DNA from: Bacillota bacterium
GTDB lineage: Bacteria; Bacillota; Clostridia; DSM-8532
Assembly: GCA_023459915.1 (NCBI GenBank)
Contig: JAEWSN010000242.1
Location: 1 to 7,953 of the forward strand
Length of the DNA: 7,953 nucleotides
Direction of reading: 5' to 3'
In this document: positions 1-6,447 of the stretch, in pieces
Numbering within the stretch: the first letter of the stretch is position 1
Layout of the letters: each line of letters begins with the position of its first letter
Program-made: the position numbers and the translations under genes
The notes under the pieces: model-generated
What the model saw: the letters and a program-made list of their open reading frames with translations, nothing else
Told to the model about the DNA's origin: nothing
Database searches by the model: none

Positions 1-1262
1 TTCCGGATCTCTTCGGCCACAACAGCGAACCCGGTGCCGGCCGTGCCCGCACGCGCGGATTCTATGGCGGCATTGAGCGCCAGCAGGTTCGTCTTGTCCG
101 TAATCTGCAAAATGGTTTCACTGAGCAAGTTCACCTGGGTGACGTTCGACGCGCCGGCCATGGCGCTCTTCAGCCGTGCCAGGGAACTGGCCTGCAGGCT
201 GGTTGCCTCGTTTCGGGCTTCCACCGTCTTGGAAGACATGGCTTCCGCACGGGCCGCAAGCTCCTGCGCCATGGACATGCCATTCCCGGTCCGCACGGCC
301 AGTTGGGACACGGAATCGCCGATATCATGAACCGCCGTGTCCACGTGTTGCGTGGCAGAAGCCATCTCCTGCGTGGAGGCCGACAAATCCTCGGTCTGCC
401 GCGTGATTTCCGACATTCTGCTGCGAATGTCCACAACGCTTTCACTTAGAGTTCCGTATGCCTGTTCCGCCTCCTGCTCTCCCACTTGAACCCGCCCGGC
501 AATACCACCCAGCGACACCCGCATGTGCTCGAGCATGTCATGAATCTCCTGGAACTCCCGGCTGCCGGCGCCAAACGCCTTGCCGTTCGCCGCGCCATCG
601 GTTTCCGGCCGCAAATCTCCCGAAGCAATCCGCTGCAACCTTGCCACCACGGCCCGGAGGGGCTTGGTGACCATTCGTCTGGATGCCAGTCCGAACACCG
701 TGACCGACACGGCCAGCATCACAATGGAAATGAAAAGCGTAATCAACAGGGACTGACGCCTGGCATTCTCGTAGTTGGTCAGATGGATCCCCACATCCAC
801 AATCCGCACGGTGCCTCCGTCGTAGGCGAGATTCACGGGCAGCATCACATCGAGCACTGTTTCACCGTCGTCATCCGTCCATAGCTCTGCCGTGCTGATA
901 TTGTCCAGAATGGCCAGCTGTGTGGGCTCGTCATCCCAAAAGGATTCTCCGATATCATCATGATAACTGTCCGCAACGTCGATGCCCTTGTCGTCAATAA
1001 GGCAGATGTAGGAGAGGTTCCCCTGATCGCCATATCCGTCCAGCACACTTTGCAGCCCCTCAATGGAGCTGTCGTTTTCCAGCCTGTTTTCCAGCGCAAT
1101 GAGCACGGTATTGGCAATGGTGTATCCGTCTTCTGTCATCTGTGCCATGAGATTGGCGCTTGATATGCGCAGCGAGGCAAAAGCCAGAACCGCAATGGTC
1201 AGCGAAATGACCACCAGCACCATCAGAATGATGCGCAGCCTCAGTGACGTTCTCTTCTTCAT
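1..1262 (-). CDS. Methyl-accepting chemotaxis protein, 3' end cut by the window edge
   Basis: This is a membrane chemoreceptor that would sense an extracellular ligand and control CheA/CheW signalling to the flagellar motor or pili. 420 residues are visible. A first membrane segment spans about 10-31. An extracytoplasmic region of about 135 residues (35-168) has the size of a single Cache-type sensor. A second membrane segment spans 171-193, followed by a HAMP region to about 248. The signalling coiled coil then runs to the conserved hairpin tip TNLLALNAAIESARAG (391-406) followed by GFAVVAEEIR at the left edge. The adaptation and C-terminal half of the return helix is missing. The ATG start has AGGAGG 8 bases upstream (1271-1276). 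The gene lies 74 bp after the prepilin peptidase and may share its transcript. Family assignment is certain; the ligand is unknown. The tip has Thr407 and Thr410 where most receptors have Glu and Arg. Confidence 0.95.
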   Translation of the reverse strand, partial: MKKRTSLRLRIILMVLVVISLTIAVLAFASLRISSANLMAQMTEDGYTIANTVLIALENRLENDSSIEGLQSVLDGYGDQGNLSYICLIDDKGIDVADSYHDDIGESFWDDEPTQLAILDNISTAELWTDDDGETVLDVMLPVNLAYDGGTVRIVDVGIHLTNYENARRQSLLITLFISIVMLAVSVTVFGLASRRMVTKPLRAVVARLQRIASGDLRPETDGAANGKAFGAGSREFQEIHDMLEHMRVSLGGIAGRVQVGEQEAEQAYGTLSESVVDIRSRMSEITRQTEDLSASTQEMASATQHVDTAVHDIGDSVSQLAVRTGNGMSMAQELAARAEAMSSKTVEARNEATSLQASSLARLKSAMAGASNVTQVNLLSETILQITDKTNLLALNAAIESARAGTAGTGFAVVAEEIR

Positions 1263-1270
1263 GCGGGGAA

Positions 1271-1276
1271 CCTCCT
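1271..1276 (-). promoter_or_regulatory. Ribosome binding site of the chemoreceptor gene
   Basis: The minus strand reads AGGAGG, 8 bases before the ATG at 1262. It fixes that start. The 74-bp gap to the upstream prepilin peptidase (1263-1336) contains no convincing sigma-70 or sigma-28 promoter and no terminator that I can see. Confidence 0.8.
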
Positions 1277-1336
1277 GTGTGACTTTTCATGCAGGGTTCT
1301 TCGTGCAGGTTTTTTCAGCCGTGTATGCGCTTCGCT

Positions 1337-2155
1337 TCAATACCCCAAATACCAGTTGAGCAGCTGATACCCGAACAACGACATGATGAACGCGGAGACA
1401 ATGATGAATGGCCCAAAGGGAATGGCCGCCTTGCGATCCTTCAGTTTGAACACGAGCAGGATCACGCCCGAAATGCCCCCCAGCATGATGGCGCCGAACA
1501 GGGTCAGCAGCGACAGCCGCCACCCCAGAATCAGTCCAATCGGCAGGAACACCTTCACGTCCCCCATGCCCATTGCGCCATCGTTCTTGTAGATGATCAG
1601 GCCAATGAGCGCCACAACAAACAGGATGGCTGCCGAACTGACCATGCCAAGCAGGGGCTCGAACCAGCGGACGGTTCCGGAAGCGCCCTGCAGCGTAAAC
1701 GCCGGCCAGCCTCTGGACGGCGCCAACAGTTGATAGACATACAGGAGCGCGCCGGCAACAAGCCCCGCCAGAACCAGCTCGTCCGGGATAATCATATGAT
1801 CCAAATCAATAAAGAACACGATGATGAGCACCGACATCAGCACCATCAGTGCCAATGTGTTCATGGACAATCCGTAACGCAGATAAATGACAAGAAATGT
1901 GATGGCCGTCAACAGCTCCACCAGCGCATAACGCGGTGACACCGGCTCCTTGCAGTACCGGCATTTGCCGCCGAGGAAAAACCAGCTGGCAATGGGGATG
2001 AGATCCAGCGGCTGCAGCTGGTGACCACATTTTGGACACGCGGACGGCGGATGGACAATGGATTTCCCCTCGGGGATGCGATAGATGCACACATTGAAGA
2101 AGGAACCGAGCACAAGCCCGAGCAAGGTTGCCATGATGGACCAGAAAAGTGCCAT
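1337..2155 (-). CDS. pilD: Type IV prepilin peptidase / N-methyltransferase (A24 aspartyl protease)
   Basis: This integral membrane enzyme cuts the leader from type IV prepilins or pseudopilins and methylates the new N-terminus. The protein is 272 residues, the usual length for the bifunctional form. It begins with a membrane segment and GSFFNVCIYRIP (17-28). The cytoplasmic methyltransferase domain has two CxxC pairs, C40/C43 and C65/C68, probably binding zinc. The peptidase domain carries FFIDLDHMIIPDE (114-126) and GMGDVK (196-201); Asp117 or Asp119 and Asp199 are the expected aspartyl protease pair. Several further hydrophobic helices follow, with IPFGPF at 245-250. A longer frame opens 16 codons upstream, but GGAGGG at 2163-2168, 7 bases before this ATG, decides the start. 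No pilin gene is present, so the substrate lies elsewhere. A ComC-like role in DNA uptake is equally possible. Confidence 0.95.
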   Translation of the reverse strand: MALFWSIMATLLGLVLGSFFNVCIYRIPEGKSIVHPPSACPKCGHQLQPLDLIPIASWFFLGGKCRYCKEPVSPRYALVELLTAITFLVIYLRYGLSMNTLALMVLMSVLIIVFFIDLDHMIIPDELVLAGLVAGALLYVYQLLAPSRGWPAFTLQGASGTVRWFEPLLGMVSSAAILFVVALIGLIIYKNDGAMGMGDVKVFLPIGLILGWRLSLLTLFGAIMLGGISGVILLVFKLKDRKAAIPFGPFIIVSAFIMSLFGYQLLNWYLGY

Positions 2156-2162
2156 GTTTCCG

Positions 2163-2168
2163 CCCTCC
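2163..2168 (-). promoter_or_regulatory. Ribosome binding site that fixes the prepilin peptidase start
   Basis: The minus strand reads GGAGGG, 7 bases from the ATG at 2155. The in-frame upstream alternative at 2203 would place these bases inside the coding sequence and add 16 polar residues before the first membrane helix, so the downstream ATG is preferred. The rest of the gap (2169-2259) shows no clear promoter or hairpin terminator. Confidence 0.8.
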
Positions 2169-2259
2169 GCGTACAAATGTTGCTGTTGGCTTTCGTTTAC
2201 CAATCAACTGCCACCGTTGGCCCCCAATGATTGAGGAGATACATCACAATGGTTGAAAT

Positions 2260-3081
2260 TCAGGGTGTCATCGCAAACAATCGTTTTGCGTACTCCAAAC
2301 TGTCGGCCAAATCCACAAACGGATCGCGCCCGTATGCCAAATCATGATCCATGACTACCCATTCCGGACGGCAGGCAATCATGGCCTCGCGCAGCGCGGG
2401 ATAATTCATGATGCCATACCCGGTTGGCCGAAACGCGAAATGCGCGTGTTCCTCCCCCCCGGGCTTCCCCCCAAGGGACATGACATCACCGGGGACAGCC
2501 CCCGACGTGTCAGCGTAATAGTCCTTCAGGTGCAGCACCGGGCAACGATCCACATATCTTGTGAGGCACGAAAGCGCAGATGCGCCGGCGATGGCCATCC
2601 AGCCCAAATCCGGTTCAAACGACAGCGCATCTGCCGGAACCGCCTGCAGCAGCGCATCCTGCAGATATTGCCCTTCCACCTTCTGCAAATACTCACTGTG
2701 ATGATTGTGGTACAGCAGCGTGACGCCCTCGGCGCGGCACATCCGGCCAATTTCGGTCACATCCGCGACCCACTGCGCAAAGCGGTTGGGTTCGTACGTC
2801 TGCCCAAACCAGCCGGTGATGGTGATGTACTTGCAACCGATGGCCTTGTGTTCGGCGATGACCGCCTTCGGATCCGCCCGGAACACGTCGTAGTCCACAT
2901 GGTTCCCCAGCGCCTCCAGCCCCAGTTCCCGGAGCTTGGCCGCCAGCTGGTCCGTCGGCTTCCCAAAGAAGCCAAGGAATTCCACGCCGTCATACCCAAT
3001 TCGCTTCAGGCGCTCCAGCACCGCGAACAGATCCGCTTCACATTGATCCTTCACAATAAAAAGTGGCGATGCGTATTTCAT
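2260..3081 (-). CDS. Sugar phosphate isomerase/epimerase (xylose isomerase-like TIM barrel)
   Basis: The 273-residue protein belongs to the AP endonuclease 2 / xylose isomerase-like TIM-barrel superfamily, whose members isomerise or epimerise sugars and inositols using a divalent metal. Visible marks are YDGVEFLGF (30-38) at an early strand, GNHVDYD (59-65), YHNHHSE (124-130), FEPDLGWMAIAG (155-166), HLKD (184-187), GYGIMNYPAL (221-230) and VVMDHD (242-247). These are the expected metal and substrate positions at the strand ends. The frame stays open 21 codons upstream into a repeat, but AAAGGA at 3088-3093, 6 bases before the ATG, and family alignment at MKYASPLF select this start. There is no signal peptide, so it is probably cytosolic. 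It follows DUF2225 across an 83-bp gap filled by a repeat element. The substrate cannot be named; an IolE- or YcjR-like activity is only a family guess. Confidence 0.85.
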   Translation of the reverse strand: MKYASPLFIVKDQCEADLFAVLERLKRIGYDGVEFLGFFGKPTDQLAAKLRELGLEALGNHVDYDVFRADPKAVIAEHKAIGCKYITITGWFGQTYEPNRFAQWVADVTEIGRMCRAEGVTLLYHNHHSEYLQKVEGQYLQDALLQAVPADALSFEPDLGWMAIAGASALSCLTRYVDRCPVLHLKDYYADTSGAVPGDVMSLGGKPGGEEHAHFAFRPTGYGIMNYPALREAMIACRPEWVVMDHDLAYGRDPFVDLADSLEYAKRLFAMTP

Positions 3082-3087
3082 TCGTTG

Positions 3088-3093
3088 TCCTTT
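3088..3093 (-). promoter_or_regulatory. Ribosome binding site of the isomerase, overlapping a direct repeat
   Basis: The minus strand reads AAAGGA, 6 bases before the ATG at 3081. Its AAA lies in the left copy of the 7-bp direct repeat (3091-3097) that borders the GGGGTC element. If the element is an insertion, it landed immediately upstream of this translation signal. Confidence 0.65.
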
Positions 3094-3097
3094 CAGT
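3091..3097. repeat. Left copy of 7-bp direct repeat flanking the GGGGTC element
   Basis: TTTCAGT abuts the first G of the element and is repeated exactly at 3174-3180 after its last C. Including two C bases the match grows to CCTTTCAGT, but on the right those C bases belong to the inverted repeat. It is a candidate target-site duplication. Confidence 0.5.
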
Positions 3098-3173
3098 GGG
3101 GTCTGTTCTCGTTGCTTGATGGGGTCAGGCCCCCTCAAGCGCACTTCAGGGGGTCAGACCCCGGTCAGACCCC
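3098..3173. mobile_element. 76-bp MITE-like palindromic element with terminal inverted repeats and 7-bp flanking duplication
   Basis: On the plus strand the element begins GGGGTCTG (3098-3105) and ends CAGACCCC (3166-3173), a perfect 8-bp terminal inverted repeat. TTTCAGT occurs directly outside both ends (3091-3097 and 3174-3180), as expected of a target duplication. Inside are a hairpin at 3114-3140 (GCTTGA and GGGG pairing with CCCC and TCAAGC around a T/C mismatch) and a GGGGTCAGACCCC palindrome at 3150-3162. No coding capacity is present, so any movement would need a transposase supplied in trans. The minus-side end supplies the last two codons and stop of DUF2225. The motif also occurs at 5155-5244. 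A REP/BIME-like extragenic palindrome is the main alternative to a MITE. Confidence 0.55.
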
Positions 3174-3863
3174 TTTCAGTCCGTCCTTGGCCAGCTGTAC
3201 CTGGTCACGGGCCATGTCGAGCAGGTTCGGGGGCACGCGCGGCCGGTTTTCTGGCCGCATGGCCTCCGACATCAGGCGGCTGAACCAAGTGAGGCTGTCC
3301 TGATATTTTTCCAGCCGAAGGGCCAGCTCGCCAATCATATACATGACCGTGAACTCATCGAGCTTGCCGACCGGCAGATGCTCCTTCATGTAGGCGTCCT
3401 GATAATAGGTGAACGCGAACTCCGTAAACTTGTGATCGAGCACCGAGTCCCCTTTGATGCGATACATCCAGGACAGCCGCAGACAGGCCTTGGCCAGCTC
3501 CGACGCGGCACCCTGCCGGATGCGGATGTTCAGCAGCGCCAGCTTGTACGCCTCGATGGCCTGGTCCACATCCCGCGGACCGGAAAAGTCGCGTTGCGTC
3601 CATTTGGGAGAAATTTTCTCCAGAACCGCCTTGAAATCGTGCAGGGTCAAGTCCTCAAAACTCAGCCCGATGTTCGCAAACCCGCACGACGGGCACACAA
3701 TGGCATCGTAGAACAAGGGATTCTCTCCCTCGTACAACGGCCGCAAATCGGTATCCTGGCCGCGGGAACGCACAAACTTGCTGCGAACCTTGCCCACTTC
3801 AAAGGTGTTCTTGCACACGGGACATTCCACTTTTGAGTTGTACACGGGCGCGAGCTGGGTCAT
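3165..3863 (-). CDS. DUF2225 family protein with N-terminal zinc ribbon
   Basis: This is a 232-residue protein of unknown function. The N-terminal part has two cysteine knuckles, CPVC (14-17) and CPSC (57-60), spaced like a zinc ribbon, with conserved-looking VECPVCKNTF and IVCPSCGFAN contexts. From about residue 95 it is helical and amphipathic, with TPR-like segments (AIEAYKLALLNIR, ELALRLEKYQDSLTWF). This layout matches the DUF2225 family known from clostridia and relatives. There is no signal peptide or membrane segment. Its ATG overlaps the thiI stop as ATGA (4 bp), with AGGAGG 10 bases upstream inside thiI, so translation is probably coupled to ThiI. The last residues, Gly-Val and the TGA, are encoded by the end of the GGGGTC repeat element, so the native C-terminus may have been altered. 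Function unknown; the cysteines and the thiI coupling make a metal- or sulfur-related role conceivable but unproven. Confidence 0.85.
   Translation of the reverse strand: MTQLAPVYNSKVECPVCKNTFEVGKVRSKFVRSRGQDTDLRPLYEGENPLFYDAIVCPSCGFANIGLSFEDLTLHDFKAVLEKISPKWTQRDFSGPRDVDQAIEAYKLALLNIRIRQGAASELAKACLRLSWMYRIKGDSVLDHKFTEFAFTYYQDAYMKEHLPVGKLDEFTVMYMIGELALRLEKYQDSLTWFSRLMSEAMRPENRPRVPPNLLDMARDQVQLAKDGLKGV
3174..3180. repeat. Right copy of 7-bp direct repeat flanking the GGGGTC element
   Basis: TTTCAGT starts immediately after the terminal CAGACCCC. It lies within the 3' coding end of DUF2225 (Leu-Lys codons) and matches 3091-3097. Confidence 0.5.
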
Positions 3864-5107
3864 GGGCCAACCACCTCCTGCGCCGCGTCTTTCTGTGGCA
3901 GCATGAACACCTCGGTTCCCGCCAGCGCGGCCTCTATCATGGCCTCCGCTTCCTTTTCCAGTTCCGTCTCGAACCGCAGGGTCTTCTCCAGACTCGGTTT
4001 GGTGACGGGATGCCGCGCCACAAAGACGGTACAGCAATCCTCATAGGGCAGAATGGACGTTTCAAAGGTGCCGATGCGCCGCGCGATGTCGATGACCTCG
4101 TTCTTGTCCATGCCGATGCAGGGCCTGTAAACCGGCAGCGTCACCGCGTTGTCGGTGACCAGCAGGCTCTCCATGGTCTGGCTGGCCACCTGGCCAATGG
4201 CCTCTCCGGTGACAAGCGCGTGGGATCCGCCCGCCTTGGCAATCCGTTCGGCAATGCGCATCATGTACCGGCGCATGATGATGGTGGAATGATCCGCTGG
4301 ACACTTCTCGTTGATGGCCAGTTGAATCTCGGTAAACGGCACCACATGCAGCTTCACGCCCATGGTCCACTCGGACAGGATGTCCGCGAGCGCCACCACC
4401 TTGTCCCGGGCGCGCTCGCTGGTGTATGGGTAGCTGTAAAAATGGACGGCCTCGAGTGTCACGCCACGCTTGGCGATCATCCAGCCCGCCACCGGACTGT
4501 CAATGCCGCCGGACAGCAGCAGTGTGGCCTTGCCGCTGCTTCCCGTCGGCAGGCCCTTGGCCCCCGGCACGCTTTGCGAATACAGATAAGCCTTGTCGCG
4601 CAGCTCCACATGAATCACGAATTGGGGCTTGTTCACATCGACCTTCAGCTGCGGCACCGCGTTCAGAATGCGGCCACCGATGTCGGCCGACACCTCCATG
4701 GAAGTCATGGGGAAGTTCTTGTCCGCGCGTTTGGTTTCCACCTTGAACGTGTTCATGCCAACCGATTCAACGACCTCGGCAGCCATCGCCACAGCCTGCG
4801 CCGCAACCGCCTCGTAGTCCACCGGCAGGCAGACGCACGGCGACACGGCATTGATGCCGAACACCTTGGCAAGCCGCGAAACCGCTTCGTCCACAGGATA
4901 GTCCGGTTCCTTCGGGATAACGTACACGCGCCCCTGATTCTTGGATATCTTGATGGAACCCAGCCCCAGGAGCGCCTTGCGCATGTTGTCCATGAGACGC
5001 TTCTCAAAAAAGCCGCGGTTGTCGCCCTTGAGGAATATCTCTTCGTACTTGACCAGAATGATGCGCTCCAGCGTTGTCATCTGATCCTTGCTTTCCATAT
5101 AATCCAT
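3860..5107 (-). CDS. thiI: tRNA 4-thiouridine synthetase ThiI (no rhodanese domain)
   Basis: ThiI adenylates uridine 8 of tRNA and replaces its oxygen with sulfur; in some bacteria it also passes sulfur to ThiS for thiamine synthesis. The protein is 415 residues. An N-terminal ferredoxin-like region (ERIILVKYEEIFLKG, 14-28) and THUMP domain run to about 175. The PP-loop ATP pyrophosphatase follows, with LLLSGGIDSPVAGWM (196-210) and GEAIGQVASQT (301-311). PYEDCCTVF (354-362) carries the conserved cysteine region, and the chain stops about where rhodanese-bearing enterobacterial ThiI would continue. It is therefore the Bacillus-type short form, which takes sulfur directly from a dedicated cysteine desulfurase, here encoded just upstream. 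The first ATG has GGAG 5 bases upstream; the ATG at codon 10, with AAGGA, is a possible alternative start. Downstream it overlaps DUF2225 by 4 bp. Confidence 0.96.
   Translation of the reverse strand: MDYMESKDQMTTLERIILVKYEEIFLKGDNRGFFEKRLMDNMRKALLGLGSIKISKNQGRVYVIPKEPDYPVDEAVSRLAKVFGINAVSPCVCLPVDYEAVAAQAVAMAAEVVESVGMNTFKVETKRADKNFPMTSMEVSADIGGRILNAVPQLKVDVNKPQFVIHVELRDKAYLYSQSVPGAKGLPTGSSGKATLLLSGGIDSPVAGWMIAKRGVTLEAVHFYSYPYTSERARDKVVALADILSEWTMGVKLHVVPFTEIQLAINEKCPADHSTIIMRRYMMRIAERIAKAGGSHALVTGEAIGQVASQTMESLLVTDNAVTLPVYRPCIGMDKNEVIDIARRIGTFETSILPYEDCCTVFVARHPVTKPSLEKTLRFETELEKEAEAMIEAALAGTEVFMLPQKDAAQEVVGP
3874..3879 (-). promoter_or_regulatory. Ribosome binding site for DUF2225 inside the thiI 3' end
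   Basis: The minus strand reads AGGAGG within the last codons of thiI, 10 bases before the DUF2225 ATG at 3863. It excludes the longer frame that opens at 4037 inside thiI and supports a coupled thiI-DUF2225 pair. Confidence 0.75.
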
Positions 5108-5140
5108 ACATTCTCCAGACTGCGAATAAAATCAGTCTCC

Positions 5141-5149
5141 AGTATAACA
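5141..5149 (-). promoter_or_regulatory. Candidate extended -10 promoter for thiI
   Basis: The minus strand reads TGTTATACT: an extended -10 (TGn) with TATACT, one mismatch from TATAAT. No good -35 is seen 17 bp upstream; that position falls in the GGGGTC repeat block. Transcription would begin near 5134, giving a leader of about 27 bases. The leader can form a 6-bp hairpin (5117-5122 with 5133-5138) beside the ribosome site. This would allow thiI to be expressed apart from the desulfurase. Confidence 0.45.
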
Positions 5150-5187
5150 TAAATGGGGTCTTACCCCCTAGGGTCAGACACCTGTCT

Positions 5188-5208
5188 CAATGGGGTCTGA
5201 CCCCATTG
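5188..5208. repeat. 21-bp near-perfect palindrome
   Basis: Arms CAATGGGGTC and GACCCCATTG surround a single central T at 5198. As RNA it would form an 8-9 bp stem with a 3-nt loop, 24 or more bases after the desulfurase stop, where it could protect the mRNA end. Confidence 0.8.
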
Positions 5209-5244
5209 CTGACCCCATCGCTGACCCCATCGCTGACCCCATCA
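5197..5244. repeat. Four tandem 12-bp units ending in the desulfurase stop codon
   Basis: On the plus strand the units are CTGACCCCATTG, two copies of CTGACCCCATCG, and CTGACCCCATCA. The last unit contains the TGA stop of the desulfurase (5242-5244, minus strand). It differs from the other units by a single base, which turns CGA into TGA. Because 12 is a multiple of three, readthrough would add repeated Trp-Gly-Gln-Arg. Confidence 0.85.
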
Positions 5245-6384
5245 CTTTCTCACCACCGGGTAGATTTCGGCGAGTGCCTGAACCGTCTGCCGAATCTCAT
5301 CCTCCGTGTTCCAGGCGCTCAGGCTGAACCGCAGCACGCCCTCCTGCCATTTTTCCGGCACCCGCATGGCTTTGAGCACATGGCTGCGCGGCTCCTTGCG
5401 GGAGGCGCAGGCCGAACCGGACGACACATAAATCTCGCGCTCCGCCAGATGGTGCAGGAGCACCTCCGCCTTGGCTTTCTCGAACGCGGCCAGCAGGATA
5501 TACGGGCTGGAGGCATCCAGCGGCGTGAGCACGCGCATCTGCTCTCCCAGCGCAGCTTGCAGCCCCTCCACCAGCAGTTGGCGGAGCGAGGACACATGGA
5601 CCGCATCCTGCTGCATGGACCTGTGCTTCATCGCGGCGGCCACCGCAAACCCGCAAATGCCGGGCACATTGAGCGTGCCGGAGCGCATCCCGTGCTCCTG
5701 GCCGCCACCCAACACCGTGGGAATGAGCCGCGCGCCCTTGCGCGCGTACAACAAGCCCACCCCCTTCGGGCCATGCAGCTTGTGCGCGCTCAGGGAGACA
5801 AAATCCGCCCCCAGCGCGGATGGAATCACCGGCAGCTTGCCAAAAGCCTGCACCGCGTCCACATGAACCAGCAGATTTGGGTTGATGCGTTTGGCCTGGC
5901 GGACCACGTCGGCCACCGGCAGCACCGCACCGGATTCGTTGTTGACCAGCATCATGCTGAGAAGCCGCGTGGTGGGACGGACACGGGCCACTGCGGCCGC
6001 CACGTCCAGCGTGCCATCCGGGTTCACCGGCAGGAGCTCCTTCTGGAACCCGTCCTGCGCCAGGCGCTCCAGCGGCAGCAGCACCGCGGGATGCTCAATG
6101 CCGGTGGCCAGCAGATGATCTCCGTACCGGGTCGGGAGCGCCGCCACCCCGTTGAGAGCAATATGGTTGGACTCCGTTCCCCCTGATGTGAACACAATTT
6201 CGGCGGGCTGCGCCTTCAGGCATTCCGCCAGCGTCTTGCGCGCGGCGTTCACCTCGCGCTCCGCGGCGACGCCAAACGCGTGCAGCGCGTGCGGATTGGC
6301 GTATTGCGTGTCGGCCACTTCCCGCATCCTGTCCAGCACTTCCGGATATGGGCGGGTTGTGGCCGCGTTGTCCAGGTAAATCAT
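5242..6384 (-). CDS. Cysteine desulfurase, NifS/NifZ-type, class V PLP aminotransferase
   Basis: The enzyme converts cysteine to alanine and leaves a persulfide on its own cysteine for transfer to an acceptor. The protein is 380 residues, full length for group I. It has YLDNAATT (3-10), SGGTESNH (67-74), EHPA with His98 (97-100), VNNESGA (147-153), HVDAVQAFGK with Asp176 (174-183) and SAHKLHGPKG with the PLP lysine K202 (199-208). RSGTLN is at 234-239. The mobile loop SSGSACASRKEPRSHV (321-336) carries catalytic Cys326. The ATG has AAGGAA 6 bases upstream. thiI is the next gene, and no Fe-S scaffold gene is seen, so a dedicated donor for ThiI, as with Bacillus NifZ, is the best reading; a general IscS role is the alternative. 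The stop codon lies in a tandem repeat. Confidence 0.93.
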   Translation of the reverse strand: MIYLDNAATTRPYPEVLDRMREVADTQYANPHALHAFGVAAEREVNAARKTLAECLKAQPAEIVFTSGGTESNHIALNGVAALPTRYGDHLLATGIEHPAVLLPLERLAQDGFQKELLPVNPDGTLDVAAAVARVRPTTRLLSMMLVNNESGAVLPVADVVRQAKRINPNLLVHVDAVQAFGKLPVIPSALGADFVSLSAHKLHGPKGVGLLYARKGARLIPTVLGGGQEHGMRSGTLNVPGICGFAVAAAMKHRSMQQDAVHVSSLRQLLVEGLQAALGEQMRVLTPLDASSPYILLAAFEKAKAEVLLHHLAEREIYVSSGSACASRKEPRSHVLKAMRVPEKWQEGVLRFSLSAWNTEDEIRQTVQALAEIYPVVRK

Positions 6385-6447
6385 GTCGGTTTCCTTGCCT
6401 CCGTCCGTTCTTCAAAGATTCAATGGGCACGTGATTGTCTGCATGGC

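Larger units (their letters stand above)
5155..5244. repeat. GGGGTC/GACCCC palindromic repeat cluster between the desulfurase and thiI
   Basis: From left to right on the plus strand: a GGGGT-CTT-ACCCC hairpin (5155-5167), a GGGTCAGA motif (5171-5178), an AGACA-CC-TGTCT hairpin (5176-5187), a 21-bp palindrome (5188-5208) and four tandem 12-bp units (5197-5244). The core motif is shared with the element at 3098-3173. Unlike that copy, no flanking duplication is visible. No T-run follows the hairpins on either strand, so it is not a standard terminator. It resembles a REP/BIME-type extragenic element. Confidence 0.7.

Noticed and set aside
2344..3303. Plus-strand open frame across the isomerase and repeat element
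   Set aside because: It is antisense to a recognisable TIM-barrel protein, with no domain and no convincing ribosome site.
3861..4037. Longer DUF2225 start inside thiI
   Set aside because: The extra 58 residues are a low-complexity shadow of thiI. The ATGA overlap with an AGGAGG site gives the family-like N-terminus instead.
3833..5152. Long plus-strand open frame antisense to thiI
   Set aside because: It mirrors thiI codon by codon, is rich in His, Arg and Gln as antisense frames of GC-rich genes are, and shows no known domain. thiI on the other strand is unmistakable.
5155..5208. Intrinsic terminator after the desulfurase
   Set aside because: The stems are good, but no T-run follows on the minus strand, so a REP-like role is more likely than factor-independent termination.
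5074..6186. Plus-strand open frame antisense to the cysteine desulfurase, with a Leu-Thr-Pro-Ser repeat
   Set aside because: The repeat is only the translation of the 12-bp tandem units. The rest is the complement of a well-conserved desulfurase.
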